This document shows, one piece after another, positions 1-11,677 of a stretch of DNA of 64,000 nt. The notes beneath the pieces are model-generated. The model was not told where the DNA came from. It saw only the letters and a list, made by a program, of their open reading frames with translations, and did not search any database. Position 1 is the stretch's first letter. The number at the start of each line of letters is the position of its first letter. A program made the position numbers and the translations under genes. The stretch is from Takakia lepidozioides (Eukaryota; Streptophyta; Takakiopsida; Takakiales; Takakiaceae), in the NCBI GenBank assembly GCA_030704615.1, contig CM060733.1, positions 2,730,001 to 2,794,000 of the forward strand. The letters are read 5' to 3'.

Positions 1-158
1 AGGTGGAGGGTTTAGAGGGAAGCAAAGGGGGACCGTTATGTCCCGGTGAGCAGCCGAAGCTCCAAGTTGGCCCGGCGGCCAGGTTGGGAGTCAGGCGCGC
101 GCATCAAAGCGAGTAACTATGACTTGAAGGGGAGCTTACCGAAGTGAGGTGCGCGACA
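1..158 (+). repeat. 5' LTR of chromovirus copy A (3' part only)
   Basis: This stretch matches the last part of the LTR at 6244-6402 with few differences (one single-base indel near position 78). It ends in GCGCGACA directly before a primer binding site, so it is the right end of the 5' LTR. The rest of the LTR lies left of the window. Confidence 0.93.
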
Positions 159-160
159 CT

Positions 161-172
161 TGGTATCAGAGC
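161..172 (+). promoter_or_regulatory. Primer binding site, initiator tRNA-Met type
   Basis: TGGTATCAGAGC lies two bases after the LTR end. It is the standard plant retrotransposon primer site complementary to the 3' end of initiator methionine tRNA, where minus-strand DNA synthesis starts. Confidence 0.93.
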
Positions 173-213
173 TTAGAGTTCAGTACGCGATCGTCCTTGG
201 GATTGGCCTCATC

Positions 214-3200
214 ATGGGGTCGGGCAAGCCAAAGCGAAAGCGGAACGGCCCAAAAGATGATGATCCTGGTGAGCCCGATGGGGGCGACGTGTCACCGAGG
301 CGGCCGTTTGAGGAAGCGATGAATGTTTCCGAAAACGAGGCCGCTCAAGAGCGGGAGGAATCCGAGGAGTCGGAGCCCGAGGAATCCTTGAGAGCTCCGA
401 CAAACCAAGAGATGCCTCCCATGCCGGCAGCCTTTTGGGAAGGGTTGTTGGCGCAGTTTGGCGGGACGTTGAAAGACGTGTTGAAGGCGGCTAATGCCAC
501 TTCCACTAAGGCAAAGTTTAAGGTGAAGCCTAAGGAACCCGGCACCTTTGAGGGTGTTCGAAATCGGAAGGCACTCAACACCTGGCTCCTGGAGCTAGAG
601 CAGTACTTCCGGGCGGCCAAGTTGAGTGACGAGGATCGGGTGGAAGTGGCTCCCACCTATTTGAGGGGCTATGCTCAACAATGGTGGCAGAAACGCTTTC
701 ACGACCGAGGCCCAAGCCTGGAAACCTTGAACTGGAGTGGGTTCAAGGAATTGATGAAGAGACAGTTTGTGCCCCTCAACGCGTCCTGGCTTGCCCGGGA
801 CAAGATGAGGAATTTGAAGCAAACAGATGACATTCGGGGGTATGTCCAGGCTTTCAATGTGCTGTTGCTCAAAGTCGCGGACATGGCAGAACCAGAAATG
901 GTCTTCAACTTTGTGGCGGGACTGGCCCCATGGGCCAGGCGGAAGTTGGAGGAGAAGCCACCCAAGACTTTGAATGAGGCAATTGAGAGGGCTGAATGTT
1001 TCTCGGATGTCCCTAGGGGTGAGAGACAAGGCCGTACGGAGCTGAACCACAAGAAGACCCGGCGGGAAGGTGACTCCTTCCGACCGGAAAAGAAGTGGGA
1101 TAGGCCACGCGGCGATAATGGCACGTGGAAATTGAAGGGAGGGCCTTCACACGTCAAGGCGGCACCCGGTGCTTCGAAAGGAAAAGCGGGTGGAGCGGCT
1201 TATGGCGGACAGAAGGCGACCTTTGATGGAGTGTGTTTCAATTGCGGGGAGCCCGGGCACATGGCCAAGAAGTGCACGAAGCCCCGGCAATTGAACATGA
1301 CTCAGGCGACCACGGAGCTGTCGGAAGATACCATCAGTCGCTTGGTGGAAGCGGTGGTCGCCAGGACTTGCAAGGTAGGCAACTATTCTTGTGAGTTGTA
1401 TCAGGAAACTGGCGCCCTGCGTAAACGGAGTCAGTTATTGTTCGTGGATGGGATAATATCCGGAACTAATGTGTCGTTGTTGGTGGACACAGGAGCGTCG
1501 CACTCCTTCATGACACCGACGGCGGCACAAAAGCTGGGACTCCCGACAAGTGACGTGGGGGCCTCTATTGAGGTGCGTTCTGCCAAAGGAGAACCACAGT
1601 TGGCGACAAGGTTGGCGTTTAATGTTCCTCTTCAACTGGGGAGTTGGGAGGACGTGAGAACTTCACCATCTGCGAGATCGATGGAGTGGATCTCATTTTG
1701 GGGATGACCTTTCTGAGTAAATCCGGAGCGGTCATAGATGGCCGCAAGAGAGTAGTCACGCTGCCATGTGGGAATAATGGCGAGGTCTTACGAGTGTCGG
1801 AAACGCCCAAATCCGTGGGAGGGCGAATAAACCTTCTGTCAGCAAGGGAGTGGGCCGTGGAGGAGGCACACGAACCCCAGTTTTTGCTTTACATTAGAGA
1901 AGTGAAGGGAGAAGGCGATGGGGAGCCGAGCCCAGATTGGATCAAGGGGATTTTGGAGAAATACCAGATGTGATGCCGGAGGATTTACCAAGCGGCTTGC
2001 CACCGCGAAGAGGAGTTGACCACAAGATTGAGATGATACCGGGATCGGAACCGCCTGCCAAGGCGCCCTACCGGTTGAGCCACAAAGAGTTGGTTGAGCT
2101 GAAGACTCAGCTCAAGGATCTAATGTCAAAGGGGTACATCCGGCCGAGTAAGTCACCTTACGGAGCCCCGGTGCTATTCGCAGACAAGAAGGATGGGACG
2201 CTGCGGATGTGTGTCGATTACAGGGCTCTGAATAAGGTGACTATCAAAAACCGGTACCCTTTGCCAAGGATCGACGACCTCTTCGATCGGTTGGCAGGAG
2301 CGAAGTATTTCAGCCGGATCGACTTGCGCTCCGGCTATCATCAAATTCGGGTGGCGGAAGGAGATGAGGAGAAGACCGCGTGCAGACAAGGTATGGTTCA
2401 TATGAGTTCTTGGTGATGCCTTTTGGGCTCACCAATGCACCAGCGACCTTTAGCACGCTGATGAACAGCCTTTTTCAGGAGTGGTTGGATGACTTTGTGA
2501 TCGTGTCAATCGACGACATCTTGGTGTACTCGAAAACAAAGGAGGAGCACCTGGAGCACCTCAAAAGGGTGTTCCAAAGGTTGCGGGAAGGGAAGCTGTA
2601 CGCCAAAGCTTCAAAGTGCAAATTCGGGGTCACGAAAGTGGAGTTCTTGGGGCATGTGATTACACAGGATGGGATCAAAATGGATGACAGAAAGGTGAGG
2701 GCGATCTTGGACTGGGAGCCTCCGACCTCGGTCCCGGGAGTGCGATCCTTCCTAGGACTCGCCTCCTATTACCGGAAGTATGTGAGAAATTTTGCCAAGA
2801 TCGCGGGGCCGCTGTCGGACCTTCTGTGTAAATCCAAAGTCTGGGTATGGAACACATTTTGTGGCCAAGCTTTTGCTGAATTGAAGCAGCGGATGGCGGA
2901 AGCTCCAGTCTTGAAAATCCCGGAGTTCGATCGTCCATTTGAGATTCATACAGATGCGTCGGACTTCGCGATTGGGGGTGTACTTATGCAAGATGGACGT
3001 CCAGTGGCTTACGAAAGTAAGAAACTGAATGAAGTGGAGCGACGGTGGCCTACGCACGAAAAAAAGATGAAGGCGGTGGTGCATTGCCTTGAGCTTTGGC
3101 GCCACTATGTTGGTTCCAACCCAGTGAAGGTGTTCACGGACAATGTCACGGTGAAGTATTTTGCCACGCAGCCCAAGTTGTCCCCAAAACAACTTAGGTG

Positions 3201-4773
3201 GCAAGATACTTTGGCGGTGTTCGACGTGGATATCCAGTACAAACCGAGATGAGACAAAGTGGTGACCGATGCTTTAAGTAGAAAGCAGCAGCTCTTGTTG
3301 GTGTACAAGGGCGAGACGGCGCTCCAAAGGAAGATCCGAAAGGCTTGCCGGAAGGATGAGCTGGCGAAGTCCGTGATGCAGGACTTGAGGATGGGGGTTA
3401 AATCGCAGTTCCACTTGCAAAATGGACTGCTCCGGTATAAGCAAAAACATCTCTACATGCCAAAGGGAGGGATCAGAGATAGCCTCTTGAGAGAATGCCA
3501 TGATAGCCCGCTTGCGGGCCACGGCGGAGCCAAGCGCACTGTGGCACTCTTGAAGAAAGAGTATTTCTGGCCCAAACTGAGGGAGGAGGCAGAGGAGTAT
3601 GTCAAGACATGCACCACATGCCAATAAAACCGGAGCGAGTACAAAAAGCAAGCGGGGCTGTTACAACCCTTGCCGATTCCAGAGGGGACTTGGGAAAGCG
3701 TCTCGATGGATTTCATGACTGCTATGCCGCTGTCAAAAGGATTCGATGCAATCATGGTGGTGGTGGATAGGTTCAGTAAAATGGGCCATTTCATCCCCAC
3801 CAAGGAGACGGCAACGGCGCAGGAGACAGGGCGACTTTACTTCGCCCACGTCTTAAAGCATCATGGAGTCCCGAAGGATATTGTCTCGGATCGCGATCCA
3901 AAGTTTACGAGTAAATTTTGGAGGACACTTTGGAAGAAGATGGGGACGAGGCTCAAGATGAGCACCGCCTTCCGACCTACGACCGACGGCCAAACAGAAA
4001 GGGTGAATTCCGTAGTGAAGCAGATCTTGCGGAATTACGTGTCGGCAGACCAAACAGACTGGGTGGAACACTTAGACGCGGCAGAGTTCTGTTATAATAA
4101 CACAGAACACTCCGCAACGGGAGTTTCCCATTTCGTATTGGTCTATGGAAAAGCACCTCTGGTGCCGACAAGTTGGGCCGCCCAGGACGTTGAGGAACCG
4201 GCAGTAGCGGCGGTACTGGAAGAACGCGAGCGTTTGTTGAAGCTCGCAAAGTACAACATTGCCAAAGCCAGGAAACGGTATGAAAGGCAGGCGAATCAAA
4301 AGCGGAGGGAAGTGAAGTTTGAGGCAGGCACAGAGGTCTGGTTGAACATCAAGAATTTCCGACTACCTCCGGAAGTGAGTCCGAAGTTCGTACCTCCGTA
4401 TGCGGGACCCTTTCGCATTCGGAAGGTTATGAATGAGGATGTGTATGAATTGGAGCTGCCGGCAAACAGCAAGGTGCACCCAGTATTCCATGTCTCCCTT
4501 TTGAAGCCTTACTTCAAAGATGAAGCGCGTCCGAATCGGCATCAAGTGTTGCGTCCGCCACCTATGCTGTTGGATCATGAAAATGAACCTGAGTACGAGG
4601 TGGAGGCAATACTTAAGTCGAGGAGGTTCAAGAACCGAGAAACGGAGTATCTCGTCAAATGGAAGGGCTATCATCATGTGGATGCATCTTGGGTGCGTGC
4701 CTCAGAAATGGGAAACGCATCCGAGGCGGTTGCAGCTTTCGAAGGGCGACCTCAAAAGCGGAAGAAACATTGA
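214..4773 (+). pseudogene. Chromovirus copy A gag-pol (Ty3/gypsy), broken
   Basis: Gag-pol polyprotein of a chromodomain Ty3/gypsy retrotransposon. The first ATG is at 214; an earlier in-frame TTG lies in the primer site and is unlikely to be used. Domains in order: gag; a CCHC zinc knuckle (1234-1275, CX2CX4HX4C); an aspartic protease with DTGA at 1486-1497; reverse transcriptase (about 2090-2700); RNase H (about 2940-3240); the integrase HHCC finger (about 3500-3627) and DDE core (about 3700-4150); and a C-terminal chromodomain (about 4590-4715) that would read methylated histone tails. Breaks seen: frameshifts near 1640, near 1965 and at about 2384 (one G missing relative to copy B), and in-frame stops at 3250 and 3625. 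The YxDD box reads SIDD (2506-2517), and the conserved RNase H glutamate region reads HEKK where copy B has HEKE. This copy cannot encode an active pol. Confidence 0.95.
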
Positions 4774-4794
4774 TGGGGACATCAACCTTGGAGC

Positions 4795-4807
4795 GTGGGG
4801 GAGGAAA
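4795..4807 (+). other. Polypurine tract of copy A
   Basis: A G/A-rich run (GTGGGGGAGGAAA) sits directly before the TG that opens the 3' LTR. This is where plus-strand priming occurs in LTR retroelements. Confidence 0.85.
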
Positions 4808-6402
4808 TGCATGCTTAGCCCGGCTTAGCTAGCTTAGGAATCCGATTACAAAAACTTGTATTGTACAAAATTTGTTATAAAGGAAATGGGTTCCAAATGT
4901 TGTGCGTCCTATTTTGTTTGGAATGGTGATGCATGGTATGGTTGGCTAGTGTGTAGAATGCATGCTAGCTTATAAAAGTGGGAGAGGTAAATTGGGTTAA
5001 TCGTGTGTTTGCGTAGTGCCGAAATCGGGTGACCCCCATCCAAGGGGCAAGGAAACTTGCGACTTCTTTGGGAGTTCACGTGCTAGTGCGCACCTGGCGC
5101 GTGCGCGTACTATAACTGCGCTACCGAGGGGGTTGCCTTGTAGTGCGGGCTAACGCGGAAGCTACGTGCTTCCGTTCACGTACTATAATCGTGTAACCTC
5201 GGGACGAAGTCGTAGTGCGGACTTCGGCGTGTTCCCGTACCTCAGGCCAGCATTCCAAGGCGGACCAATTGTAGTGATTGGGCACACGGTTGGTTCAAGG
5301 TTATCTTCCTAGTAAAAAAAGGTTCAAGGTGAACCCTTGCTCAAGGTGATGCCAAAAGTGGCATCATGAGCAATCGCAAGCAATGTTTTTGTAGTAAGGC
5401 GATTCGATCCTCAGGAAGGATTGTTCCTTGGCCTTGAAGTGGGCCAAGAAGAGTGCACTGGGAGGAGCTTGAGAGGCTCCATCCTTGGCCGGGACTTGGA
5501 GGAAGTCGGCCAAACTACCTAGTGGAGAGTAGAGTCAAGTGTGGGGTTTGGTTCTTTGCCATGGGACGCCATGGTGCGGAAACAAACTCCTTGATGTGGG
5601 ACGCCACAACTTGGATGTTCGTTTCTACAAAATGGACAAGTCGATGAGGACATCGACTCCCTGTTGGTAGGGGTGTGTGTCGCGGCCCTTTGCCTTGAGG
5701 GCAGGGGGTCGGGACACATGAGGGGCTGCCCCTGTAGTGGGGGCATCGGCAGCGATAGGTATGGGGGGCTGAAGCACCCTTGAGTGCCCAAGGCACTCAA
5801 GGAGGCGGAGGCGCTCACTAGGTGGAGCCCCGCACACCGGGTTGCGGTGGGGGTGGCTCCACAAGGGGTGGTGGTAGCTTAGCAGGACTTAGTGGGGGTG
5901 ACATAGGACTCACCATGGGGGCGGAGACCTCGTGGTGGGAGTCGTGGGGAGTCTTGGGACTCATCACGGTCCATAGGGCCGTGATGAGTGGGCCAAGACT
6001 CACCGCGACTCATCACCGGGAGTCGAGGGTTTTCATGGTGGTTCGCCATAAAATGGCATGGCTGGTTATGAAACCCCCGCGGACAGCTACAAAAGTATAT
6101 ATAGGGAGTAATAACCCCGAGAACGGTGCAAGCCCGTTGGTGACCAAAAACTAGTGAGTAAGCGAACGAGCCGGAAAGCGACCAAAGAGTGGGGAGCTGT
6201 TCCGGACTGCCATCTACCAAAGGGAATTCTCCTAGTCCCAAATAGGTGGAGGGTTTAGAGGGAAGCAAAGGGGGACCGTTATGTCCCGGTGAGCAGCCGA
6301 AGCTCCAAGTTGGCCCGGGCGGCCAGGTTGGGAGTCAGGCGCGCGCATCAAAGCGAGTAACTATGACTTGAAGGGGAGCTTACCGAAGTGAGGTGTGTGA
6401 CA
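4808..6402 (+). repeat. 3' LTR of chromovirus copy A
   Basis: 1,595-bp LTR starting TGCATGCTTAG and ending GTGTGACA. Its end repeats the first 158 bases of the window, and nearly all of it is repeated at 10083-11677. TATATATA at 6096-6103 is a likely promoter, with the transcript start expected some 25-35 bp downstream. The five bases after the LTR, TTCTG, also fit the sequence of the host repeat at this point and are the predicted target duplication; the partner copy lies outside the window. ORFs of 60-110 codons inside the LTR have no recognisable domains. Confidence 0.93.
6096..6103 (+). promoter_or_regulatory. TATA box in LTR A
   Basis: TATATATA lies about 300 bp before the LTR end in both copies (11370-11377 in copy B), where a U3/R promoter would be expected. 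Confidence 0.6.
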
Positions 6403-7579
6403 TTCTGCCCCCAGTCAATGATGGGACAACCGAGGCAAAAAGGTGAATGCCTGCTACATTTCAGAGAGTAGCAGACGCAATTGAGCATAGGAACTAGTGT
6501 GATAAGCTGAGTTGGGTGTTTCCTAGAACAAATGTAGGTTGTCATTGTCAGCTACTAGCAGCAAGGCAAGGATGAATGCATGATTTGTGCAGGGGCATGG
6601 ATAGCTGAAGAAGCAGGGATAGAGTGTGGTCCAGATTCATCCTAGAGGGCCAAATTTCAAGCACAAGATTTACCTATGATTCCCTGTGGATCAATAACTA
6701 CAAGAAACCTCCATGGGTAGATGGTCTATTCCGTGGAACTCACTGAAGTCTTGCATTATGAGGATCAGAACTGCTTGACTTGCACGAGGCCTTGACCCTT
6801 AGGCAATCCCCAGAGCAGTAATAGCTTTTGGGCTGCTTTTTTACTTTGTGTTTTTTATTTTGTCCCATAAGCTCTTTGAGCTTTCCGCAGATGTAATAAA
6901 GTACCATTTTGTTTCATTTCATTCATTTTCATTTCATTTTGTTTCATGGCATGTCTTTCATCGTTTGTGCATTTCTAATGCATGATTAGTTCTCTTGTAT
7001 GGCATTACTAGTCGACTCACTACAAACACCAAAACTCCAAAGCATGAATCACTATGAATGATTGTTCAAGTAATTTCGAGCACTTCATGTAAAGTAGTAA
7101 AGCAGTGGTTGCGCCAACTTCCGCAGTCGCAATTTCCACTGGGCATGTAGCACTGCAAGTTATGTGGTCTACTACCACGAGGCGCCCCGGGCCCGTGGCC
7201 ACGTGGCAGCAGTGGTGCTCGTCGTGGCGCCGCCACGTCGGCATCCACATCGTCGTCCACGTCCGCGTCCATGTGTCGCCACGCTTCAGTGAGTCGGTCC
7301 ACTCATCCGGAGGGAAAAGTCAAAGTCAGCCCAAAAGGTCAGACACACGGGTGGCCCTCCTGGTTACGCCACGTGGTTCTTCAGCATTAATCGCATTAAT
7401 CGCTGAGCAGTTGTTCGCGCGTCTGCGTCCTTTACCACTCCAATCATTGGATGTCCAACCCAACTACCACGTCTGTTGTAACTAGTCTGTTGTAACTTCC
7501 AGTCGATCCCAGTTTTTTGACTTTTACGACTCAAAATGAGTTGTTACCCCAGTGGTAAATGACACGAATGCTTCTAGTG
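6403..7579 (-). mobile_element. Right part of CACTA element 2, cut by chromovirus A
   Basis: The right edge is TAGTG (7575-7579), abutting copy B pol exactly where that sequence resumes its match to copy A (2303 onward). Read inward on the minus strand, the end starts CACTAGAAG and reaches ACCACT, like the right end of CACTA-1 (21655 inward). A following stretch with ACTCATTTTGAGT is also shared with the left end of CACTA-1. Bases 6403-6700 are an inverted copy of repeats at 14860-15125 and 15190-15385 inside CACTA-1, at a similar distance from the end. Chromovirus A sits at 6402/6403, so the left part is outside the window. No transposase is visible. Confidence 0.75.
6790..6955 (+). repeat. 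Possible LINE 3' tail
   Basis: A stretch with a TTTGTCCCATAAGCTC-like motif and a TTTCA-rich tail resembles the LINE 3' end at 34380-34480, which has TTTGTCCCAAAGCTC followed by a simple repeat. It may be a short 5'-truncated LINE insertion in CACTA-2. The similarity was judged by eye over a short distance. Confidence 0.35.
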
Positions 7580-10048
7580 AAGTATTTCAGCCGGATCGAT
7601 TTGCGCTCGGGCTACCATCAAATCCGAGTGGCGGAAGGAGATGAGGAGAAGACCGCTTGCAGGACAAGATATGGTTCATATGAGTTCTTGGTGATGCCTT
7701 TTAGGCTCACCAACGCACCCACGACCTTTAGTACGCTAATGAACAGCCTTTTCCAAGAGTGGTTGGATGACTTTGTGATCGTGTACATCGACGACATCTT
7801 GGTGTACTCAAAAACAAAGGAAGAGTACCTGGAGCACCTCAAAAGGGTGTTCCAGAAATTGCGGGAAGAGAAGCTGTATGCCAAAGCTTCAAAGTGCAAA
7901 TTCGGGGTCACAAAAGTGGAGTTCCTAGGGCATGTGATTACACAGGATGGGATCAAAATGGATGACAGAAAGGTAAGGGCGATCTTGGACTGGGAGCCTC
8001 CGACTTCGGTCCCGGGAGTGCGATCATTCCTAGGACTCGCCTCCTACCGAAAGTATGTGAGAAATTTCGCCAAGATCGCGGGGCCGTTGTCAGACCTTCT
8101 GTGTAAATCCAAAGTCTGGATATGGAACACCTTTTGTGGCCAAGCTTTTGCTGAGTTGAAGCAGCGGATGGCGGAAGCTCCAGTCCTAAAAATCCCGGAG
8201 TTCGACCATCCATTTGAGATTCATACGGATGCGTCGGACTTCGCAATTGGGGATGTGCTCATGCAGGATGGACGTCTAGTGACTTACGAAAGTAAGAAAC
8301 TGAATGAAGTGGAGCGACGGTGGCCTACGCACGAGAAAGAAATGAAGGCGGTGGTGCATTGCCTTGAGCTTTGGCGCCATTATGTTTGTTCCAACCCGGT
8401 GAAGGTGTTCACGGACAATGTCACGGTGAAGTATTTTGCCACGCAACCTAAGTTGTCCCCAAAACAACTTAGGTGGCAAGACACTTTGGCAGTGTTCGAC
8501 GTGGATATCCAGTACAAACCGGGACGGAACAATGTGGTGGCCGATGCTTTAAGTAGAAAGCAACAGCTCATGTTGGTGTACAGGGGTGAGACAACGTTCC
8601 AAAGGAAGATCCGAAAGGCTTACCGGAAGGATGAGATGGCGAAGTCCATGAGGTGGGACTTGTGGATGGGGGTTAAATCGCAGTTCCACTTGCAAAATGG
8701 ACTGCTCCGGTACAAGCAAAAGCGTCTCTACGTGTCGAAGGGAGGGATCAGAGATAGTCTCTTGAGAGAATGTCATGATGGCCCGCTTGCGGGCCACGGC
8801 GGAGCCAAGCGCACCGCGGCACTCTTGAAGAAAGAGTATTTCTGGCCCAAACTGAGGGAGGAGGCCGAGGAGTATGTCAAGACATGCACCACATGCCAAC
8901 AAAACCGAAGCGAGTACAAAAAGCAAGCGGGGTTGTTACAACCCTTACCGATTCCAGAGGGGTCTTGGGAAAGTGTCTCGATGGATTTCATGACTGCTAT
9001 GCCGCTGTCAAAAGGATTCGATGCAATCATGGTGGTGGTGGATAGGTTCAGTAAAATGGGCCATTTCATCCCCACCAAGGAGACGGCAACGGTGCAGGAG
9101 ACGAGGCGACTTTACTTCGTCCACGTCTTCAAGCATCATGGATTCCCGAAGGATATTGTCTCGGACCGCGATCCAAAGTTTACAAGTAAATTTTGGAGGG
9201 CACTTTGGAAGAAGATAGGGACGAGGCTCAAGATGAACACCGCCTTTCGACCTACGGCGGACGGCCAAACGGAAAGAGTGAATTCCATGGTGAAGCAGAT
9301 CTTGCGGAATTACGTGTCGGCAGACCAATGAGACTGGGTGGAGCACTTGGATGCGGCAAAGTTATGTTATAATAACACAAAACACTCCGCAATGGGAGTT
9401 TCCCCTTTCGTATTGGTCTATGGAAAAGCACCTCTAGTGCCGACAAGTTGGGCCGTCCAGGACGTTGAGGAACCGGCAGCAGTGGCGGTGCTTGAAGAAC
9501 GCGAGCGTTTGTTGAAGCTCGCAAAGTACAACATTGCCAAAGCTAGGAAATGGTATGAATGACAGGCGAATCGGAAGCGGAGGGAAGTTAAGTTTGAGGC
9601 AGGCACAGAGGTTTGGTTGAACATCAAGAATTTCCGACTACCTCTTGAAGTGAGTCCGAATTTCGTACCTCTGTATGCGGGGCCCTTTCGCAGCCGAAAG
9701 GTTATAAATGAGGATGTGTATGAATTGGAGCTGCCAGCAAACAACAAGGTGCATCCGGTATTCCACGTCTCTGTTTTGAAGCCTTATTTCAAATATGAAG
9801 CGCGTCCGAATCGGCATCAAGTATTGCGTCCGCCACCTATGCTGTTGGATCATGAAAATGAACTTAAGCACGAGGTGGAGGTAGTGCTTGAGTCGAGGAG
9901 GTTCAAGAATCGAGAAACGGAGTATCTCGTGAAATGGAATGGCTATCATCATGTGGAGGCATCTTGGGTGCGTGCCTCAGAAATGGGAAACGCATCCGAG
10001 GCGGTTGCAGCTTTCGAAGGGCGACCTCAAAAGTGGAAGAAGCGTTGA
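7580..10048 (+). pseudogene. Chromovirus copy B pol, 5' part displaced
   Basis: Close relative of copy A starting inside the reverse transcriptase and running through RNase H, the integrase HHCC finger, the DDE core and the C-terminal chromodomain. The active-site box is intact (YIDD, 7784-7795) and RNase H keeps HEKE. One reading frame spans the whole stretch, broken only by in-frame stops at about 9329 and 9560. Three codons present in copy A near 8047 are reduced by one residue. The upstream part (LTR, gag, protease, start of RT) is missing here because CACTA-2 was inserted at 7579/7580. This is the better-preserved catalytic part of the two copies but is still not a functional element. 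Confidence 0.93.
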
Positions 10049-10082
10049 TGGGGACATCAACCTTGGAGCGTGGGGGAGGAAA

Positions 10083-11677
10083 TGCATGCTTAGCCCGGCT
10101 TAGCTAGCTCAGGAATCCGATTGCAAAAAACTTGTATTGTACAAATTTTGTTATAAATGAAATGGTTTCCAAATGTTATGCGTCCTATTTTGTTTGGAAT
10201 GGTGATGCATGGTATGGTTGGCTAGTGTGTAGGATGCATGCTAGCTTACAAAAATGGGAGAGGTAAATTGGGTTAATCGTGTGTTTGCGCAGTGCTGAAA
10301 TTGGGTGATTCCCATCCAAGGGGCAAGGAAACTTGCGCATTCTTTGGGAGTTCACGTGCTAGTGCGCACCTGGTGTGCGCGCGTACTATAACTGCGCTAC
10401 CGAGGGGGTTGTCTTGTAGTGCGGATTAACGCGGAAGCTACGTGCTTCCGTTCACGTACTATAATCGTGTAACCTCGGGACGAAGTCGTAGTGCGACTTC
10501 GGCGTGTTCCCGTACCTCAGGCCAGCATTCCAAGGCGGACCAATTGTAGTGATTGGGCACACGGTTGGTTGAAGGTTATCTTCCTAGTAAAAAAAGGTTC
10601 AAGGTGAACCCTTGCTCAAGGTGATGCCAAAAGTGGCATCATAAGCAATCGCAAGCAATGTTTTTGTAGTAAGGCGATTCGATCCTCAGGAAGGATTGTT
10701 CCTTGGCCTTGAAGTGGGCCAAGAAGAGTGCACTGGGAGGAGCTTGAGAGGCTCCATCCTTGGCCGGGACTTGGAGGAAGTCGGCCAAACTACCTAGTGG
10801 AGAGTAGAGTCAAGTGTGGGGTTTGGTTCTTTGCCATGGGACGCCATGGTGCGGAAACAAACTCCTTGATGTGGGACGCCACAACTTGGATGTTCGTTTC
10901 TACAAAATGGACAAGTTGATGAGGACATCGACTCCCTGTTGGTAGGGGTGTGTGTCGCGGCCCTTTGCCTTGAGGGCAGGGGGTCGGGACACAAGAAGGG
11001 CTGCCCCTGTGGTGGGGGCAGTGGCAACAATAGATGCGGGGGCTGAAGCACCATTGAGTGCCCAAGGCACTCAATGAGGCCGAGGCGCTCACTAAGTGGA
11101 GCCCTGCACACGGGGTTGCGGTGAGGATGGTTCCACGAGGGGTGGCGGTAGCTTAGTGGGTCTTAGTGGGGGTGGCATAGGACTCACCATGGGGCGGAGA
11201 CCTTGTGGTGGGAGTCGTGGGGAGTCTTGGGACTCATCACGGTCTAATGGGGCCGTGGTGGGTGGGCCAAGACTCACCGCGACTCATCACCGGGAATCGA
11301 GGGTCTTCGTGGTGGTTTGCCATAAAAGGATGGTGTTGTTTGTGAAACCCCCGCGGACAGTCACAGAAGTATATATAGGGAGTAGTAACCCCGAGAACGG
11401 TGCAAGCCCGTTGGTGACCAAAAACTGGGGAGTGAACGAACAAGCCGGAAAGCGACCAAGGAGTGGGGAGCTATTCCAGACTGCCATCTACCAAAGGGAA
11501 TTTCCACTAGGCCCAAATTGGTGGAGGGTCTTTTGGAGGAGCAAAGGGGGACCGCTATGTCCCGGTGAGCAGCCGAAGCTCCGAGTTGGCCCGGCGGCCA
11601 CTTTGGGAGTTAGGCGCGCGCATCAAGTGAGTAAATTATGACTGGAAGGGGAGCTTACCGAAGTGAGGTGCGCGACA
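10083..11677 (+). repeat. 3' LTR of chromovirus copy B
   Basis: 1,595-bp LTR beginning TGCATGCTTAGCCC and ending GCGCGACA, preceded by the same G/A-rich polypurine run as copy A (about 10070-10082). TATATATA lies at 11370-11377. It is very similar to LTR A throughout with scattered substitutions and small indels, so the two copies belong to one family. It abuts gypsy C pol on its right. Confidence 0.93.

Noticed and set aside
5453-6154. ORFs of 60-110 codons inside the chromovirus LTRs (also 10728-11641)
   Set aside because: They lie in LTR sequence, differ between the two copies and show no domain. Chance frames in G-rich DNA.
7024-7579. CACTACAAAC at 7024 as the left end of a short CACTA element ending at 7579
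   Set aside because: The inward sequence does not match the right terminus beyond CACTA, and the repeat shared with CACTA-1 continues left of it to 6403. The element must be longer and cut by chromovirus A.
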